From: Mytilus edulis
Taxonomy: Eukaryota; Mollusca; Bivalvia; Mytilida; Mytilidae
Reading direction: 5' to 3'
NCBI RefSeq assembly: GCF_963676685.1
Contig: NC_092354.1
Coordinates: forward strand, 21,298,193-21,362,192
DNA: 64,000 bases
A program made the translations under genes and the position numbers. Below are positions 10,430 to 22,689 of this stretch, piece after piece. Below the pieces are notes generated by a model. It saw only the letters and a list, made by a program, of their open reading frames with translations. It had not been told where the DNA came from and made no database searches. Position 1 is the first letter of the stretch, and each line of letters opens with the position of its first letter.

Positions 10430-12400
10430 AATGGGGACTCCATTCAATCACACTCACAATCCGCCTTTGAAAGAAGCATATATATCCATTTTTGTAAATG
10501 TACTTTTTTTCTGTTTAACTAATAGGAGAAATAGAGGTAATTTTGAAATGAAAAAAGAACTTAATTACAGAAATCGCTTAAATTTTACAATAGTTTAGTT
10601 TAAGTAAAGTTAGTTGAAAATGATAATAAAAAAATATAGGTCACTGATGAGCTAAAAAAGATATTACAATTCTCATGCCAAAAAATGGCATTTCTGCACC
10701 AAAGGGAGATAATTTGGAGCTTTTTCAATGATATATACATTTTAAAAGTTGTCTGGGGCCAAAACGACTTGATTTTTTAGAATGATTTCTGTACCATATC
10801 AAAAAGTAAAAACTAATAAAGTTATAAATAAAATTAGTTATGAAAAAAAAAAATTTAATATTTTTCTGAAATTTTTATACCCTCAAGCCTCCTTAAACAT
10901 TGTTAAATGTCATTTTATCTCTATTGGAGAAAAGTCTTATTTGAAATCATACTGCTTCTTATTTTTATATCAACCCAGCCATATAATGCCTGTCCAATAT
11001 CAGGAGCTTGTACATAGTTCAGTGGTTGATGTTGGTTCATATCCGTCATTTTTGTTTTTCATAATATTTTGTTTTTTTTATAAATTAGTCTGGTATATTT
11101 GAAGTTTGAATTGATGGTTTGTTTCAAATTTTGTTAGCGTTGTCTTTTATAGATTACTATATCATGTATAGGGTATGAGTTTTTTCATTACTAACAGGTC
11201 ATCATTGGCCTCTAATAAGTAATTACAATGCTTACATCCACTTAATTGAACTCTGATGGATAGTTTTCTCATTTATCGTACCACATCTTATTTTAATAAA
11301 TATTTAATCATTACTCAAGGGCTAAAACTTTTTTCAACAGTGGACTTACCATTTAGGCTTTGTTGACCTTTGTAAATCTATTTTTGTTGATAATTTCTTC
11401 TGTTTATAGTTTCCCTTTTATATCTTTAATATTCTTGCCCTACACATAAAAGGGTAAACAATATTATTTAATGACAAAAATAACTACTAATACATAAAAA
11501 GTAGGCAACTGAAAATTTTGCCTCATTTGTATATAACTTTGACTTGATTCTCATTCTTGCTGTTTAATATTATCATTGTTTTATGAAAATGAGGTCTTAG
11601 TAAAATTAACCTTGGCAAACAGATATCTTCTTTTTTTATATGACACCTTGCATTCATTTCATACAACAAGTAGACCTATGCTTATAATATCTGATAAAAT
11701 GACAAAACCAAGAAAAAATCCCTGTGGTAAGACAAAATGTGCCATAAATTAATATTAGTCCAAATGATAATAAAGTCTTGCATGGCTATTCTGTTCTGTT
11801 CTGGTTTAGAAAATCCCTCCTTCAAAGGAGCACTTTGCACAATGACGAATAAATGTTTATATATATATATATATACCTAAAAAGACATACTAGGTACGCT
11901 TCGTGAGATAAGTGTTGGTTACTGTCAAAGACCCTTACGCTTGCTTGGCGGAAGGTTTTTAATTATGAAGACGAGTTCGTACTCCATGAAGAGCAAAGCA
12001 AAGCTTCCTTGTTATGTATTCTACAGTGTAGCAGGCATCCATGCATTTACATTTGCAACCACAAGCACATATAAAGCTACTAGGGTCCAATATAAAGTTA
12101 GTGTCTAGCTATTTCAACTTTTTTCTTGGACGCCGTCATAGTAAAAAAAAATCCTTTCAAGGTGTAATAATTGTTTGTATTACAAAAAGAAGAAACCTAA
12201 ATCTTACTTGTTAGTTGTTATGGGCTAACAAAAAAGATTTATTTAAAGTTGGTTATACATACAATACAACATAAGCTCTAGAGCTTTTATCCAACATATA
12301 TATATATGACAAGCACAATACATAAAACATTAAGTTCATCACTGAGATAGTAGTCTCAGATAGAGGGAGACAGGGTCAACCAAACCCCTATTCAATCTGA
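10430..12400. other. Unannotated stretch
   Basis: About 2 kb without a recognisable gene. An open frame at 10782-11102 (106 codons, AT-biased, no domain) has no splice or family support. A short TA microsatellite lies near 11858-11876 and another near 12296-12308. Confidence 0.4.
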
Positions 12401-12405
12401 ATGTA

Positions 12406-12910
12406 GGACAGAAAGTCACAGGACAAAAAGTCACAGGACAAAAAGTCACGGTCAACAAGTCACAGACAAAAAGTCACAATTCAGTTTAGAGATTATTTTT
12501 CTTTGAACAAGAAAACACTTTTTTTTGTATTTTTCTTGAAGTTTTATTTAAGAAGCAACTTAGTAATTAAAATTTATTCAATAAATATCAATAATAATCA
12601 AATAATTGTTATGAAAACAAAATTTCAAAGTGGCTTGGTACTTAAATGGCTTCAATTTGCCAATAAATATGGCCCCATAAATATATCCTTTGCAAGATTA
12701 AAATCTAATACATTTCCATTTATCGTGTTTATCAAGCTCTATGAGCAATTTCCTTAAATTAAAAATGAATATATGTAACAAAAAGAAATTTATTTCAAGA
12801 TCTTTTTCATATATATTCAAACCAATTGTCAACAATTTGTTTGTGACTTTTTGTCCTATCAAATTTGTGACTTCATGTCCTGTGACTTTTTGTCCTGCGA
12901 CTTTCTGTCC
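12406..12910. mobile_element. 505-bp element with repeat-built inverted ends
   Basis: The left ~75 bp is built of 'aggacaaaaagtcac' units (first unit with 'gaaag'), five in a row with decay inward. The right ~70 bp holds the inverse, 'gtgactttttgtcct', four units, ending 'gcgactttctgtcc'. The terminal 'ggacagaaagtc' matches on both ends. The middle 350 bp is AT-rich and non-coding. No target duplication is visible. Confidence 0.75.
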
Positions 12911-12914
12911 GTTT

Positions 12915-14180
12915 ACCTTCCATCTAAATCAGTAAACTGAATAATTGTTTTTTGCAGTAGTCCTGGTAACGAGTCGATATCTGTTATTAATCATGCATAT
13001 TGCGAGTCAACACTTACACACCTTTTTTTCAGAATGTCAGCTAAAAACAAAGAATCACTGGTGATAGGGGAGTGTAACCGATGAATTGATCCTGAATCAG
13101 ATATAAAGATTTTCCAAGTATTACGGAGTCGGAGAACCTCTTTATTTGATCACACTCACCGGGAGATTTAATAATGAGGCTACTAAAAACATTTCATTTT
13201 CCCATGTTCGCTGTTTTTCGCTATAATTATTTAAAGCTGAATAAAGCTATTTGAAAAATACATTAATTTGTGTTTTTTACTGCTACAAGATATTTGAATA
13301 AAATCACGTGAAAAAAATGCTAATTTCGCACCAGTTGCTGAGCAGAGATTCTCAGAATCATTTTAAGCCAGGAACAGTATATACTAACTGTAAGAATAGA
13401 AATTCCCTGTAAAAAGGCAGTCAAATCTTAACAGAACTGTAACTTAATGATACATGTATATCCAACACAAATTTATCGTTTGTTTGGATATTTTTAGGAT
13501 CGTTGTAAAATTATATATCTTGAACTTTGTTAAAATACTATTTTAAATTGTTCAATTCGTTATATTTCATAATTTTGTCAAAGTGTACTTTTTAAAGTTT
13601 TAAATTTTAAAGATATAAAAATGAATATATATATATTCCATTTTGATTTGAGGGAAATCTGTTTGAACTGTAATGACATGGTCAGTCAACTGATTTGTTG
13701 CAAAGCTGATTACAGGTAATTATAACATACAGCAATTTTCCATTACGGCAGTGCGTGTACTCTCCGGTGTGTATAACGTAAAGTTTCTAGAGAACATCCT
13801 GTCTACGTGTAATACAGATTGATGACATTACACAAAATTTCTTTTGTTAAATGTGCTTAGGTATCTGTGTCTATTCCCTATTTCAACACCACAAATTTTT
13901 CGAAGAAAAAAAAATCAAAAAATCAATTATATGAAATAAAGAAGAAAAGTAGCTAATATCAACTTCAGTAACTAGTAACTGCGCATTGAGTTATCATAAT
14001 TTCAATATTGCGTGAATCAACAAATGGAAGTTTTTAACGACCTTGACTGGCTATACAGCCCTTGCACGGTCGGTAATGAACCAACCCTTGACAAAACGTA
14101 TACATGTAGGCCTATGTAAAAGTGTTTAAAAAGACCAATTCCTATTGGTTATATTTCACACTAGGACCTTAGATAACTAG
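12915..14180. other. Unannotated stretch
   Basis: No gene, array or named repeat recognised. Confidence 0.35.
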
Positions 14181-14186
14181 AACTAA

Positions 14187-14346
14187 GCAGTGGTTGATCC
14201 AGAAATTTTCATAAGTGGGGACCCATTGACTGCCTAAGAGGGGGTCCCTGCCAGTCATGCTTCAGTGATTCCCTATATAATCTCCCATTTTCCAAGATTA
14301 GTGTGTGGGGGTGGGGCTGGAAAAAACCTAAATCCGCCTCTGCTAA
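14187..14346. mobile_element. 160-bp MITE, relative of 8701-8850
   Basis: Left end 'gcagtggttgatccag', right end 'aaatccgcctctgc'; these are imperfect inverted repeats. The core has 'gagggggtccctgcc' and 'tgtgtgggggtggggctgg'. Non-coding. Confidence 0.5.
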
Positions 14347-14573
14347 TTGGGAAGTCATTTTGTCTGATGCACACATATAAATACCTATAATGTACAAAAT
14401 GCTTCAAATATATGCATAGATAATAATGGTACGTCTAAAAACCGTTATGGATCTCCTAGGTGCACGCAAGACATAAAAAGTCACTTAGGACATGTATTTT
14501 AGTGTTGAGGGTATTTATTCGATTCATAACTTATTTCATAATCTTGTAATTTTTGTTTTGATAAAATTTGAGA

Positions 14574-14625
14574 CATAAATACATGTATTGAGACATATAA
14601 TACATGTATTATATGTCTCTGATAA
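14574..14625. repeat. Hairpin repeat with 'agagacatataat' arms
   Basis: 'gagacatataatacatgtat' and 'atacatgtattatatgtctc' form a near-perfect hairpin. A second copy, 'cagagacatataat...ttattatgtctctg', is at 14841-14880, next to 'ttttatca' on both sides. Probably two small palindromic MITEs, or the two ends of one ~310-bp element. Confidence 0.6.
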
Positions 14626-14837
14626 AATAAAACCAACTTTAAAGAAGTTATTTAAGTTTGAATCGGCTGTCAACTGTGTTTTGCATTGGGATGCCAAAAC
14701 ATTAATGTTATTTACAAAAATGCCAAATCCTGCAAATATATTTTAGGCAAAAAGAGACATTTATAAATCGATGATTTTTACACTAAACGTTTTTATAATT
14801 TGTTATAGAAATATTAATAAGTACATGTACATAGTTT

Positions 14838-14884
14838 TATCAGAGACATATAATATAATTGTATTATTATGTCTCTGGTTTTAT
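14838..14884. repeat. Second 'agagacatataat' hairpin
   Basis: 'ttttatcagagacatataat' is followed after a short loop by 'attatgtctctggttttatca'. It is the partner of the hairpin at 14574 and shares the flanking 'ttttatca'. Confidence 0.6.
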
Positions 14885-15104
14885 CAAGGATTTTTATAGT
14901 AACTATACACATCCTTGGTTTTATAAAGTCCTTCATTGCTTCAACCCCTTGGTGAAATTTAAATGGCGAGACGATAATTAATAAACTATCTATCTATCGA
15001 CATGCGCCGTTATTTAGGATTTTAGAATACGTCACGGATGACCGATGATCATTTTCAATACCAATCATCATTTGAATTTTGTCAATTAGGGCTGATTGGT
15101 GATG

Positions 15105-15180
15105 AATGAATACTTTATTTGCAAGAAGCATATACATGCTATGGCAAACGAAAATATATACAATATATGATGACAAAGAA
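15105..15180 (-). repeat. LINE 3'-end remnant
   Basis: On the minus strand: 'ttcgtttgccatagcatgta', then 'gcttcttgcaaataaagta'. The '..gcaaataaag' close matches the 3' end of the LINE at 2728-3316. No ORF2 tail is readable. Confidence 0.4.
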
Positions 15181-15489
15181 TGTGTCTCTGTTGATGGTTA
15201 TAAACACATAGAAGTAAACTTTACAAAAAAAAGTTTACTTGGAAAAAATATAAAATTATATGAATATGCTAAATAAATTTTTCTTTGGTATGTAACAATC
15301 GAAGACGTTTAGAAATATAAAGAATCTTCACATAGTTGGGAAATTTTCTATTCAAGTTATATCATTTAAAAACGTTAAGAAATATAGATCTTTTTCGATG
15401 TACAATTTGGCCCGCTTGGAGATCTTAATAATTGTTTGTCTACTTTCGTCTATTTATATTGCTGAAATTCTTTAATAAAAAACTTGTAC

Positions 15490-15745
15490 AAGTGTAATGC
15501 AGGAAAAGGGGGAAGAATCGCTTCCCTGTCGGGTTGTCTCCCCTTTCCCTCCAAAACGATTATAAAGTTATATATTGGGGGACTGGCATCTTTCACTTGG
15601 GGACTATTCTCGCTCGCTTTTATCTATACGGGGATTCTAACTTCTTTCGGAGAATCTGGGGAATACTAGCTCGCTCATATTCAGGTCTATGTAATACCTT
15701 CTACTGGCGTGTCCCTCATCCCGGACACTTTCTCCTTTCGAGGCC
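15490..15745. other. GC-richer island of unknown origin
   Basis: About 255 bp with many CpGs and runs such as 'cttccctgtcgggttgtctc' and 'ctcatcccggacactttc', in strong contrast to its AT-rich surroundings. It is open in two plus-strand frames (15484-15669 and 15534-15761), but neither translation resembles a family I know. It could be an exon, a retroelement LTR or a remnant; it directly abuts the repeat at 15747. Confidence 0.35.
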
Positions 15746-15746
15746 T

Positions 15747-15826
15747 GGCGCTGGTGAATAAAATACAATGATGTTTCAATTATTTATTCCAAACAGCTAT
15801 CTACATTTAAGTGTGATATGTGATCT
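15747..15826 (+). repeat. 75-bp direct repeat, copy 1
   Basis: 'ctggtgaataaaatacaatg' through 'aagtgtgatatgtgat' is repeated almost exactly at 15969-16043. Confidence 0.8.
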
Positions 15827-15968
15827 AAATAGTAAACTTTTTTATGTTAATGAAAATCTTTTATGAATTTAAGTTAAGTTTTAAATACGAAACTAAGTTA
15901 TTAGATCAGAAGATAAATTCTTACTTTAAAATTTATTTGAAATAGTTTATACTTTAACAATTTACATA

Positions 15969-16113
15969 CCTGGTGAATAAAATACAATGATGTTTCAATT
16001 ATTTATTCCAAACAGCTATCTACATTTAAGTGTGATATGTGATGTTGGGAGGTTGCGGTCTTCCCTTTTTAACCCCAACATCACGTGCTGATTGGAATTA
16101 TTTTATTCACCTA
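15969..16113. mobile_element. ~145-bp MITE with 'ggtgaataaaat' ends
   Basis: Starts 'ctggtgaataaaatac' and ends 'attattttattcacct', inverted ends. The core holds the hairpin 'gatgttggg...ccccaacatc'. Its first 75 bp are the direct repeat also present at 15747, which is then a truncated copy. Confidence 0.55.
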
Positions 16114-18300
16114 TGAAATTTTAGCGTCAATTTTGAATTTTCTAAAGTTACTTTTTATTGGTCAACTATTCTCTTTTTATGTTATAGATTTATTTGATTG
16201 ACATATATTGTATTTAGTTATGTAAAATCAATTAAAGGATTATCAAAATCTTTACTTACTTAACAGAATTATTAAGTGAACAATAGAAACACTTTAGGGT
16301 TATTTTCCTACGGCAAATTACAAACATTTTTATTATTTTAAAAGATGAAAGTTTATTTAATTTATTTCTCAAAGTCAGATTAATAGCTATGATCAAAAGA
16401 CCTCTAGAATTGAGATTAACTATATGTTATTTACAAAAAGACGAAACTATTTATAACTTAATCTTACGTCACCTACTTTGTCTTAGATCTTAATCAATGC
16501 AATATAATTCAATTTTATTTTATTTATAAGTTTATTTCTCTAAGTTTACTTTATATTATTTTCCTTTTGCAACATACAATTTTCCATCATTATACAAGCC
16601 CTTGCTATATAATATAATGAAACTTGTCGCCAATATCACCATAAATACTTAAAGAACAGATACAATCTTATCCTAAATAGTTTGCCATCTAATAATTCAA
16701 AAAGAAATTTTGAGTCGAAACTGAAGTACCAAATCTTTAAAAAGAATCACCTTTTTTTGTAACAGTATAGACGTCGAAAATTAATCTCTATATATATATT
16801 CTTTTTTCAAAACTCCCGAAATAATTTAAAATTATCTTTAGACAGCTTTCATATGCAAATCTTTTTAGAAGTATGTGAGCGTATTACCCCCCCCCCCCTT
16901 TTTTTTCCTTCTATAAAATTTATTTGTAAACGATTTTGTGTCTTAATTTGTGTTTGCTAATTAACTGCGGTTCATGCTGTCAAAAGTAAAAAAATGTCTC
17001 CTTGTGTATAAGTTATTGATAAAAAAATATTTGAAGCCGCCAGAAGAATAAATCATTTCCTGAACTTATATACATTTATTTGTAAATAAAGACAATTTGC
17101 CTAAAACATTCTCTCATATATTTAAACAATTGTAAAATAATTAATTCAACGACTTTCTTTTACTTTTTACTTTTCTTCTTCAGTTTTTTTTATCCATTGC
17201 TCTTCAATTACTGATCACAAATTTTTCGGATGCTTTTTATCCTATTTTCGTATCGAACTTACATGTTAGCAGTTGAACGGAATTAAGTACATTTTTCAGG
17301 AATTTACAACTTAAATTTTCAACAACAAAATTCCACACTTTTTTACTGGGATTTTTTTTTATGTTTTGAAGGCGCCACCAGTGACCCCGTAGCACACATA
17401 ACCAACACCTCACATGGCGTATTCACGATGTTGAGGTATTGACCTACAATCACATTTATCAATATACAGCAAGTAGGTAAGTTGGTGTTGAATGCCAGTA
17501 GGTCAGAATTTGTTAATTGAATTTTACCTGTAAAAGGGTCACTAGCTGTCAAATTCATGTTCATCGATTTTAATCAAATTCACATAACATGTGGTGTTGA
17601 ATTGTTTATTAAAATTCCACGCACAATCTTGGCTGATATGCATAAAACCATTATTTCATGAACCTGCATGAAATATTGACTTATCACAGAACTAAAAAAA
17701 TAAACCACCGAAAGTCCACATAAGAGATCATAAGAGGGTATAGAGAATAACGGGCAAAGAAAAAAGGAATAAAGAATAGTGAAAGAAAGAGAATAATGGT
17801 AAAAAGTGTAAGTCATTAAAAATATAGCTTAAAAAAATAGAAGCCTCTGGCATCAATTTGAGGAATTTACCCAAGATTAATTTTACGGCGGCTTATTTTA
17901 TTTTGGATTAAAAATAAACACAATTGACAAGTTTCCTTCCCCTGCATTTTCGATCGCACATGTAAATAGCACGTTGGTCTCAAATAAGACACTGATACAT
18001 TACAACACTTGCCGTCAGTATTTGAAAATATTAATTAAGAAGGTATAGAAAATTAATGCACGCACACTATTATCCACCACAGGCCTAAATCGTTAGTCCG
18101 CAAACAACGAGGGTGATAAAAAACCCAGCACTTTGAACACAGCCACCGGCATGCTATGAATTTGAAAGCTTCCCAAATTAGTAACTATCAAGTTCTTTAT
18201 CAAAAATTAAATTTAAATCAATTTATTCATATATTTGACCGACTAGAATTAATTGGGGAATTTAAACCAATTCCTATTGTAAGTGATAAAACTATCAGAT
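16114..18300. other. Unannotated stretch with two small minus ORFs
   Basis: Mostly AT-rich. Minus-strand open frames at 17343-17564 and 17580-17816 have more balanced composition in parts (for example 'NTPCEVLVMCATGSLVAP'), but no domain, no splice signal in register and no neighbour support. A C-run then T-run lies near 16888-16906. Confidence 0.35.
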
Positions 18301-18330
18301 CATATCAGGGTGATTGAAATGAGGAAAAGG

Positions 18331-18345
18331 GGGGGGGGGGGGGTG
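18331..18345 (+). repeat. Poly(G) run
   Basis: About 15 G bases followed by 'tggtggtg', just upstream of the 133-bp array. Confidence 0.8.
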
Positions 18346-18375
18346 GTGGTGATCAGGTATTTTTGAGGAAGAAAG

Positions 18376-18995
18376 AAGGGAGGGTGAGTCCCTCGGGGGT
18401 AATTCCCACCCCTTCAATTTGAGAATATGCTATTATCTTGTAAACGGTTTAGATCCCAACCCCTAAACCATATATATTCTTGAATGGGACAATAAAATGA
18501 ATCAATTAAAATTAAAGGGAAGTCCCTGGGGGGTCACCCCACCCCATTCAATTTGAGAATGTGCTATTATCTTGTAAACGGTTTAGATCCCCACCCCTAA
18601 ACAATATATATTCTTGAATTCTTGAATGGGACTATAAAACAAATCAATTAAAATTAAAGGTTAGTCCCTGGGGGTCACCCATCCCCGTTCAATTTGAGAA
18701 TGTGCTATTATCTTGTAAACGGTCCAGATCCCCACCCCTAAACCATATATATTCTTGAATGGGACGATAAAACAAATCAATTAAAATTAAAAGGAAGTCC
18801 CTGGGGGTCACCCCATCCCGTTCAATTTGAGAATGTGCTATTATCTTGTAAACGGTTTAGATCCCCACCCCTAAACCATATATATTCTTGTATGGAACAA
18901 TAAAACACATCAAATGAAATATAGGGAGAGTCAATGGGGGGTCACCCACACCCTCACATGTTTGAAAAACTTTTAAATGGTTGAGATCCCCAGTG
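18376..18995 (+). repeat. Tandem array, ~133-bp unit, 4-5 copies
   Basis: The anchor 'caatttgagaat' begins at 18415, 18549, 18690 and 18823, followed each time by 'gctattatcttgtaaacgg', 'agatccccacccctaaac', 'atatattcttg', 'caattaaaattaaa' and 'agtccctggggggtcacccc'. A degenerate fifth unit ends near 18990. One unit carries an extra 'ttcttgaa' duplication. Non-coding satellite-like sequence. Confidence 0.85.
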
Positions 18996-19011
18996 GTTAA
19001 GTGAAAAAAAA

Positions 19012-19185
19012 TCCGGATCACAGGGGGAGGATTCTAGGGGTTGGTAGTTCAACTTGGAACCCCTCCTTTTTTTTGGACACTCAATGCATTTGAATGGGAA
19101 CATATAGTTGGAACCACCCCTCCTAAATCTTGGGTTGGGAACAGGGAACCCCCTTTATAAAATGGCTGAATCCATCCAGGCATAC
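19012..19185. mobile_element. MITE-like relative of 8701-8850
   Basis: 'aatccggatcacaggggga', 'ggttggtagttcaacttgg', 'acactcaatgcatttgaatg' and 'gggttgggaacagggaacccc', ending 'ggctgaatccatccaggc'. The same order as the core at 8701-8850, in degraded form. Confidence 0.45.
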
Positions 19186-19399
19186 CATCTAGCTAGCTAT
19201 TAAGGCTTTAAAAATATGAAATAAATCAAACAAGGAAATTAACGCTGTAGGCAACTGTTTTGAATTTTAAAAAAAGCCTGTATTAACAATGTTTAATTTT
19301 GTGTGCATTTATTTTTGCTTATTTTCAATAAAAAATAAATAATGGACAGAATTGCGTGATTGATTATTGTAATTTACGAAAAATCTGCATACATGTTAT

Positions 19400-19525
19400 A
19401 AAATGGGAAGTAGAAACTGGGAATTTGTCAAAGAGACAACAACACAAGTGACAACCAAAGAGCAGACAACGAACGAAGGTCACCTATGGGTCTTCAATGC
19501 AGTGAGGAAATTTTGGCACTGGTCT
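19400..19525 (+). repeat. 'agatgtggtat' family, variant copy
   Basis: 'ctgggaatttgtcaaagaga', 'caacaacacaagtgac', 'aaagagcagacaacgaacg' and 'cacctatgggtcttcaatg' follow the order of this family. Confidence 0.55.
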
Positions 19526-19756
19526 TCAGCTCATAAATATGTCTCAGAAATGAGAATGATATACAGCTCTCATTTGCATTAATAAAAACCTCACAATATG
19601 TTCTGAATATCAGAATATACAGTATTGCAAGATACTCTCATATTGTACACATGGAGCTGAGAAACTGTAAAATTAATCATGCTAATTTAACATTTAAGTC
19701 CTCGGAATCAATCTTAATATGCATACTGTTGTACAAAGGAATATAACCATGCAAAA

Positions 19757-19759
<3 letters not shown>

Positions 19760-19796
<37 letters not shown>
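19760..19796. repeat. (TA)n microsatellite
   Basis: About 18 consecutive AT dinucleotides, ending 'atgtcatatatatgg'. Confidence 0.9.
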
Positions 19797-19798
<2 letters not shown>

Positions 19799-19799
19799 A

Positions 19800-21190
19800 T
19801 ATATATGGTCTTCAAAAATAAGAGTATCAATGCTATTAATTTATGACAAGATCTTAATCAAGTAATTATTTTGGTTTGTTTAAATATTTAGGAGGTTAGT
19901 ATGACCTCCTTTTTTGTGATGATGTTTTCCTTTTAAGCTGGGAAAAATTGTTTGTATCAACAAAAATAAAAACACAAAGTTAATCTAGAATTATGTTTTT
20001 ATCATTTTTTTATGTTTAGATCATGTAGATTGTCAGCAAGATGAAAAGAAAAAAAAAATATGCAGCTCAAAAGTCAAAATGTGGATAAGCTGAGGTTCAA
20101 GGTCCTACTTTTGCAGATTTTCATATTTTGCATGAATGAATTTAAAGTTTATACCATGGACAGCAGAGAAAGAAAAAAAAAACTTTCAATTTTCCTGCTT
20201 CTGAAGGATAAATCTAAAACATCTTGTTTTTGGTAAGTTTTATGCTCTGTTTTAATAGTGTTTGTGCATTCATCTGTCCAGTCCTTCCTCTAAATTGTAT
20301 CCTATTTAATTTCAGTAAGTAGCCTGTGGATTTACATATATATACTCAAAATTTAGTACTAATATTAAGGGATTTTAGCATGACATCCTGTCGAATGCTT
20401 GTTAATCATGTTTATGTTCCAGAACTTATGAGTATTTAGACTACGCGTACAGTCTGCCCAATTTTAATACATTACAGATCAACATAACTGAAATCTTTAA
20501 TAGATTAATACAAAAAGTTTAATTGCAGTAGAAATAAAAATACATGTTTGGTTGAGCTCTGGTATTAGACAGTACAAGTACCGGGTATACTCAAATGGTC
20601 TGATTGTATGCATATGGTCGGACTGTAAGAGTATACTTATATGTTTCGGACCATAAACGTACGGTCCAAATACTTATATGGTCTGAAACATTTATACATG
20701 TCTTAAAATTAGTATCTGACAAACACGTTGGTGTTTGTGAACTTGGTAATAAGTTATTCGATAGAAATATAATGTTTTCAGATTATAAAAATAAAAATAT
20801 CCCATATTTACTTTTAATAAAGAAGAAGATTATTGATGTATGTATAACTGTAAAATGAGACAGCAAGCCAACAACACAAAAAATAAGTATGAAACAATAT
20901 ATTTTTTTATATCAATGTTATAATCATGATAATTTCCAATATGTCGGAAGATTTCAAGGTATTTTTACATTGAAATAAAACACAAATTGAACTCTGTCAG
21001 AACTTCAAAAGCTCAAAGATATATTGTTTCTGTTGTCTGCATTTTGTATAATATATTGAAATTCTAGTGAATAATGGAATATGTTATTATAATTGCCTAA
21101 AGTTTTAACATTGATCTTTATATATGATATAAATAACTTGGGAAAATACCCAAACGTTATAAAGAAGAATAAATTAATTGATTATTATAT
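19800..21190. other. Unannotated stretch
   Basis: No gene. Around 20600-20690 there are several direct and inverted variants of 'acttatatggtccga' (for example 'cggaccataaacgtacggtcc'), a degenerate palindromic minisatellite. The open frame at 20604-20858 crosses it and has no family support. Confidence 0.4.
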
Positions 21191-21196
21191 ACCCGT

Positions 21197-21345
21197 AGTA
21201 TTAGAATAGGAAGATGTGGTATATTGCTAATTTGACAACTCTCCATCAGAGACCAAAGGATGTAAGAGGTTAGCAACTGATGACATTGGACAACCTTTAA
21301 CAATCAGTAAAATCCATACCACATAGCTATTTTTATTAAAAATCA
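21197..21345 (+). repeat. 'agatgtggtat' dispersed repeat
   Basis: 'gaagatgtggtatattgcta', 'gacaactctccatcagagac', 'acaacctttaacaatcagt' and 'ccataccacatagct' in the family order. Confidence 0.75.
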
Positions 21346-22090
21346 TATTATTGCTACATGTATGCAAAAAATTTTATATAATACTTCAGATTTTATTGGT
21401 TCTTTTTCAGAAGGATTGAAATTCATCATCTAGAATAAAGGGAGAAAACATAGAAACAAGACCAGAATAAATTCAAAGACAAAAGTTGGATCAGCTATTA
21501 TTTTCATCACTCAGTCAATGATTTGAAGTTCTTTTAAATACTAAAGATATTGAAACCACAATAATGTCAATGTTCTGTGCGCTGAATGACCAAAAAGTTG
21601 ACTATAAGATCACACATGATAAGAAACTATTAATGCTTTGTGTGGAGAGATATTGTGAAAAAAATAGATTTACTTAAATAGCTACTGTAAATTCAAGAAT
21701 TGTTGTGAGGGTTTATATTTGCAAAAATTGCAACACAGATGTAAACGCAATAATTTAAACTCCCATTTAGAAATATTTTATATGAATTAAAGTGATCTCA
21801 AAATCTTAAAATCTCATATTAGTCTTAAATGACAAAAATCCAATAATAAATGCACGCAATAATTTCTGAATTTACAGTACTAGTATGTTCAGCCTTATAT
21901 TAGAGTTTTTCATTGATTTCAAATGGTAAATAATAGTGTTTCAAGAAAGTATTCTATAATACATAAATAAACATATATTGATACTTACATTATCTACTTT
22001 GTTGTTTAAAAGTTTAGTTTTGAACAGTTATAGAACAATATGTTGAATTAACATTTCCAAAGAAAAAAGATATTCAATTAAAAAGATTCA
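21346..22090. other. Unannotated stretch
   Basis: AT-rich; no gene or repeat recognised. Confidence 0.4.
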
Positions 22091-22097
22091 TCTTATA

Positions 22098-22555
22098 ACA
22101 ATTTACTACCAAATAGAATACATTGTAACATACACATTACTGTATATTTATATCTATATATTTATAATTTGAATCCCATAGGATTTTATTTTGTCCCATG
22201 GGATATTAAAAATCCCATGGGATAATAATAATCCCATGGGATTTTTTTTGTCCCATGGGACAACAAATATCCCATGGGACTACAATTATCCCATGGGACC
22301 AAAAAAAATCCCCCCATGGGATAATGGTAAATCCCATGGGATTTTGCCCTGTCCCATGGGATATTGAAAATCCCATGTTTTTATAAATCAAATAGAAAAA
22401 TAAATATAATAGTAACAGTAGAAAACCAATGAAATTATTGAATCCCATGTAATTCCGCACATTTTGGTTATATTCATGACATTGTAGCTCTTATTTGAGG
22501 CGGCGGCGGATTTGCAAATGAGTGTTTTGCAAATTTAAAGTGTCCAGTGTTTATA
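22098..22555 (-). repeat. Right inverted arm with palindrome array
   Basis: Reverse-complement partner of 7147-7637. It has the same order of blocks, the same palindrome array (22165-22380, with one unit enlarged to 'cccccatggg') and the same outer end '..gtgtccagtgtttata'. The arms are separated by about 14.5 kb. Outer flanks ('ttcggac' on the left, 'atatata' on the right) show no target duplication. Confidence 0.8.
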
Positions 22556-22689
22556 ATATATATAATTATAATACATTATATTTTATATTTATAAAATAAT
22601 TATAACGTTTCATAACAAAAATGTAAACCAATTATAATAGACATATTATATTTAGCATAGGTTATACTGCCATAACGTAATCAATTCAT

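Noticed and set aside
10782..11102. 106-codon plus ORF
   Set aside because: AT-driven composition, no domain, no splice or polyadenylation support.
17343..17816. Two minus ORFs with balanced composition
   Set aside because: Not adjacent to splice signals in register and no recognised domain; kept only as a note in the stretch description.
7147..22555. Polinton/Maverick
   Set aside because: Ends do not start AG, no 6-bp duplication was found, and no polymerase, integrase or capsid gene lies between the arms.
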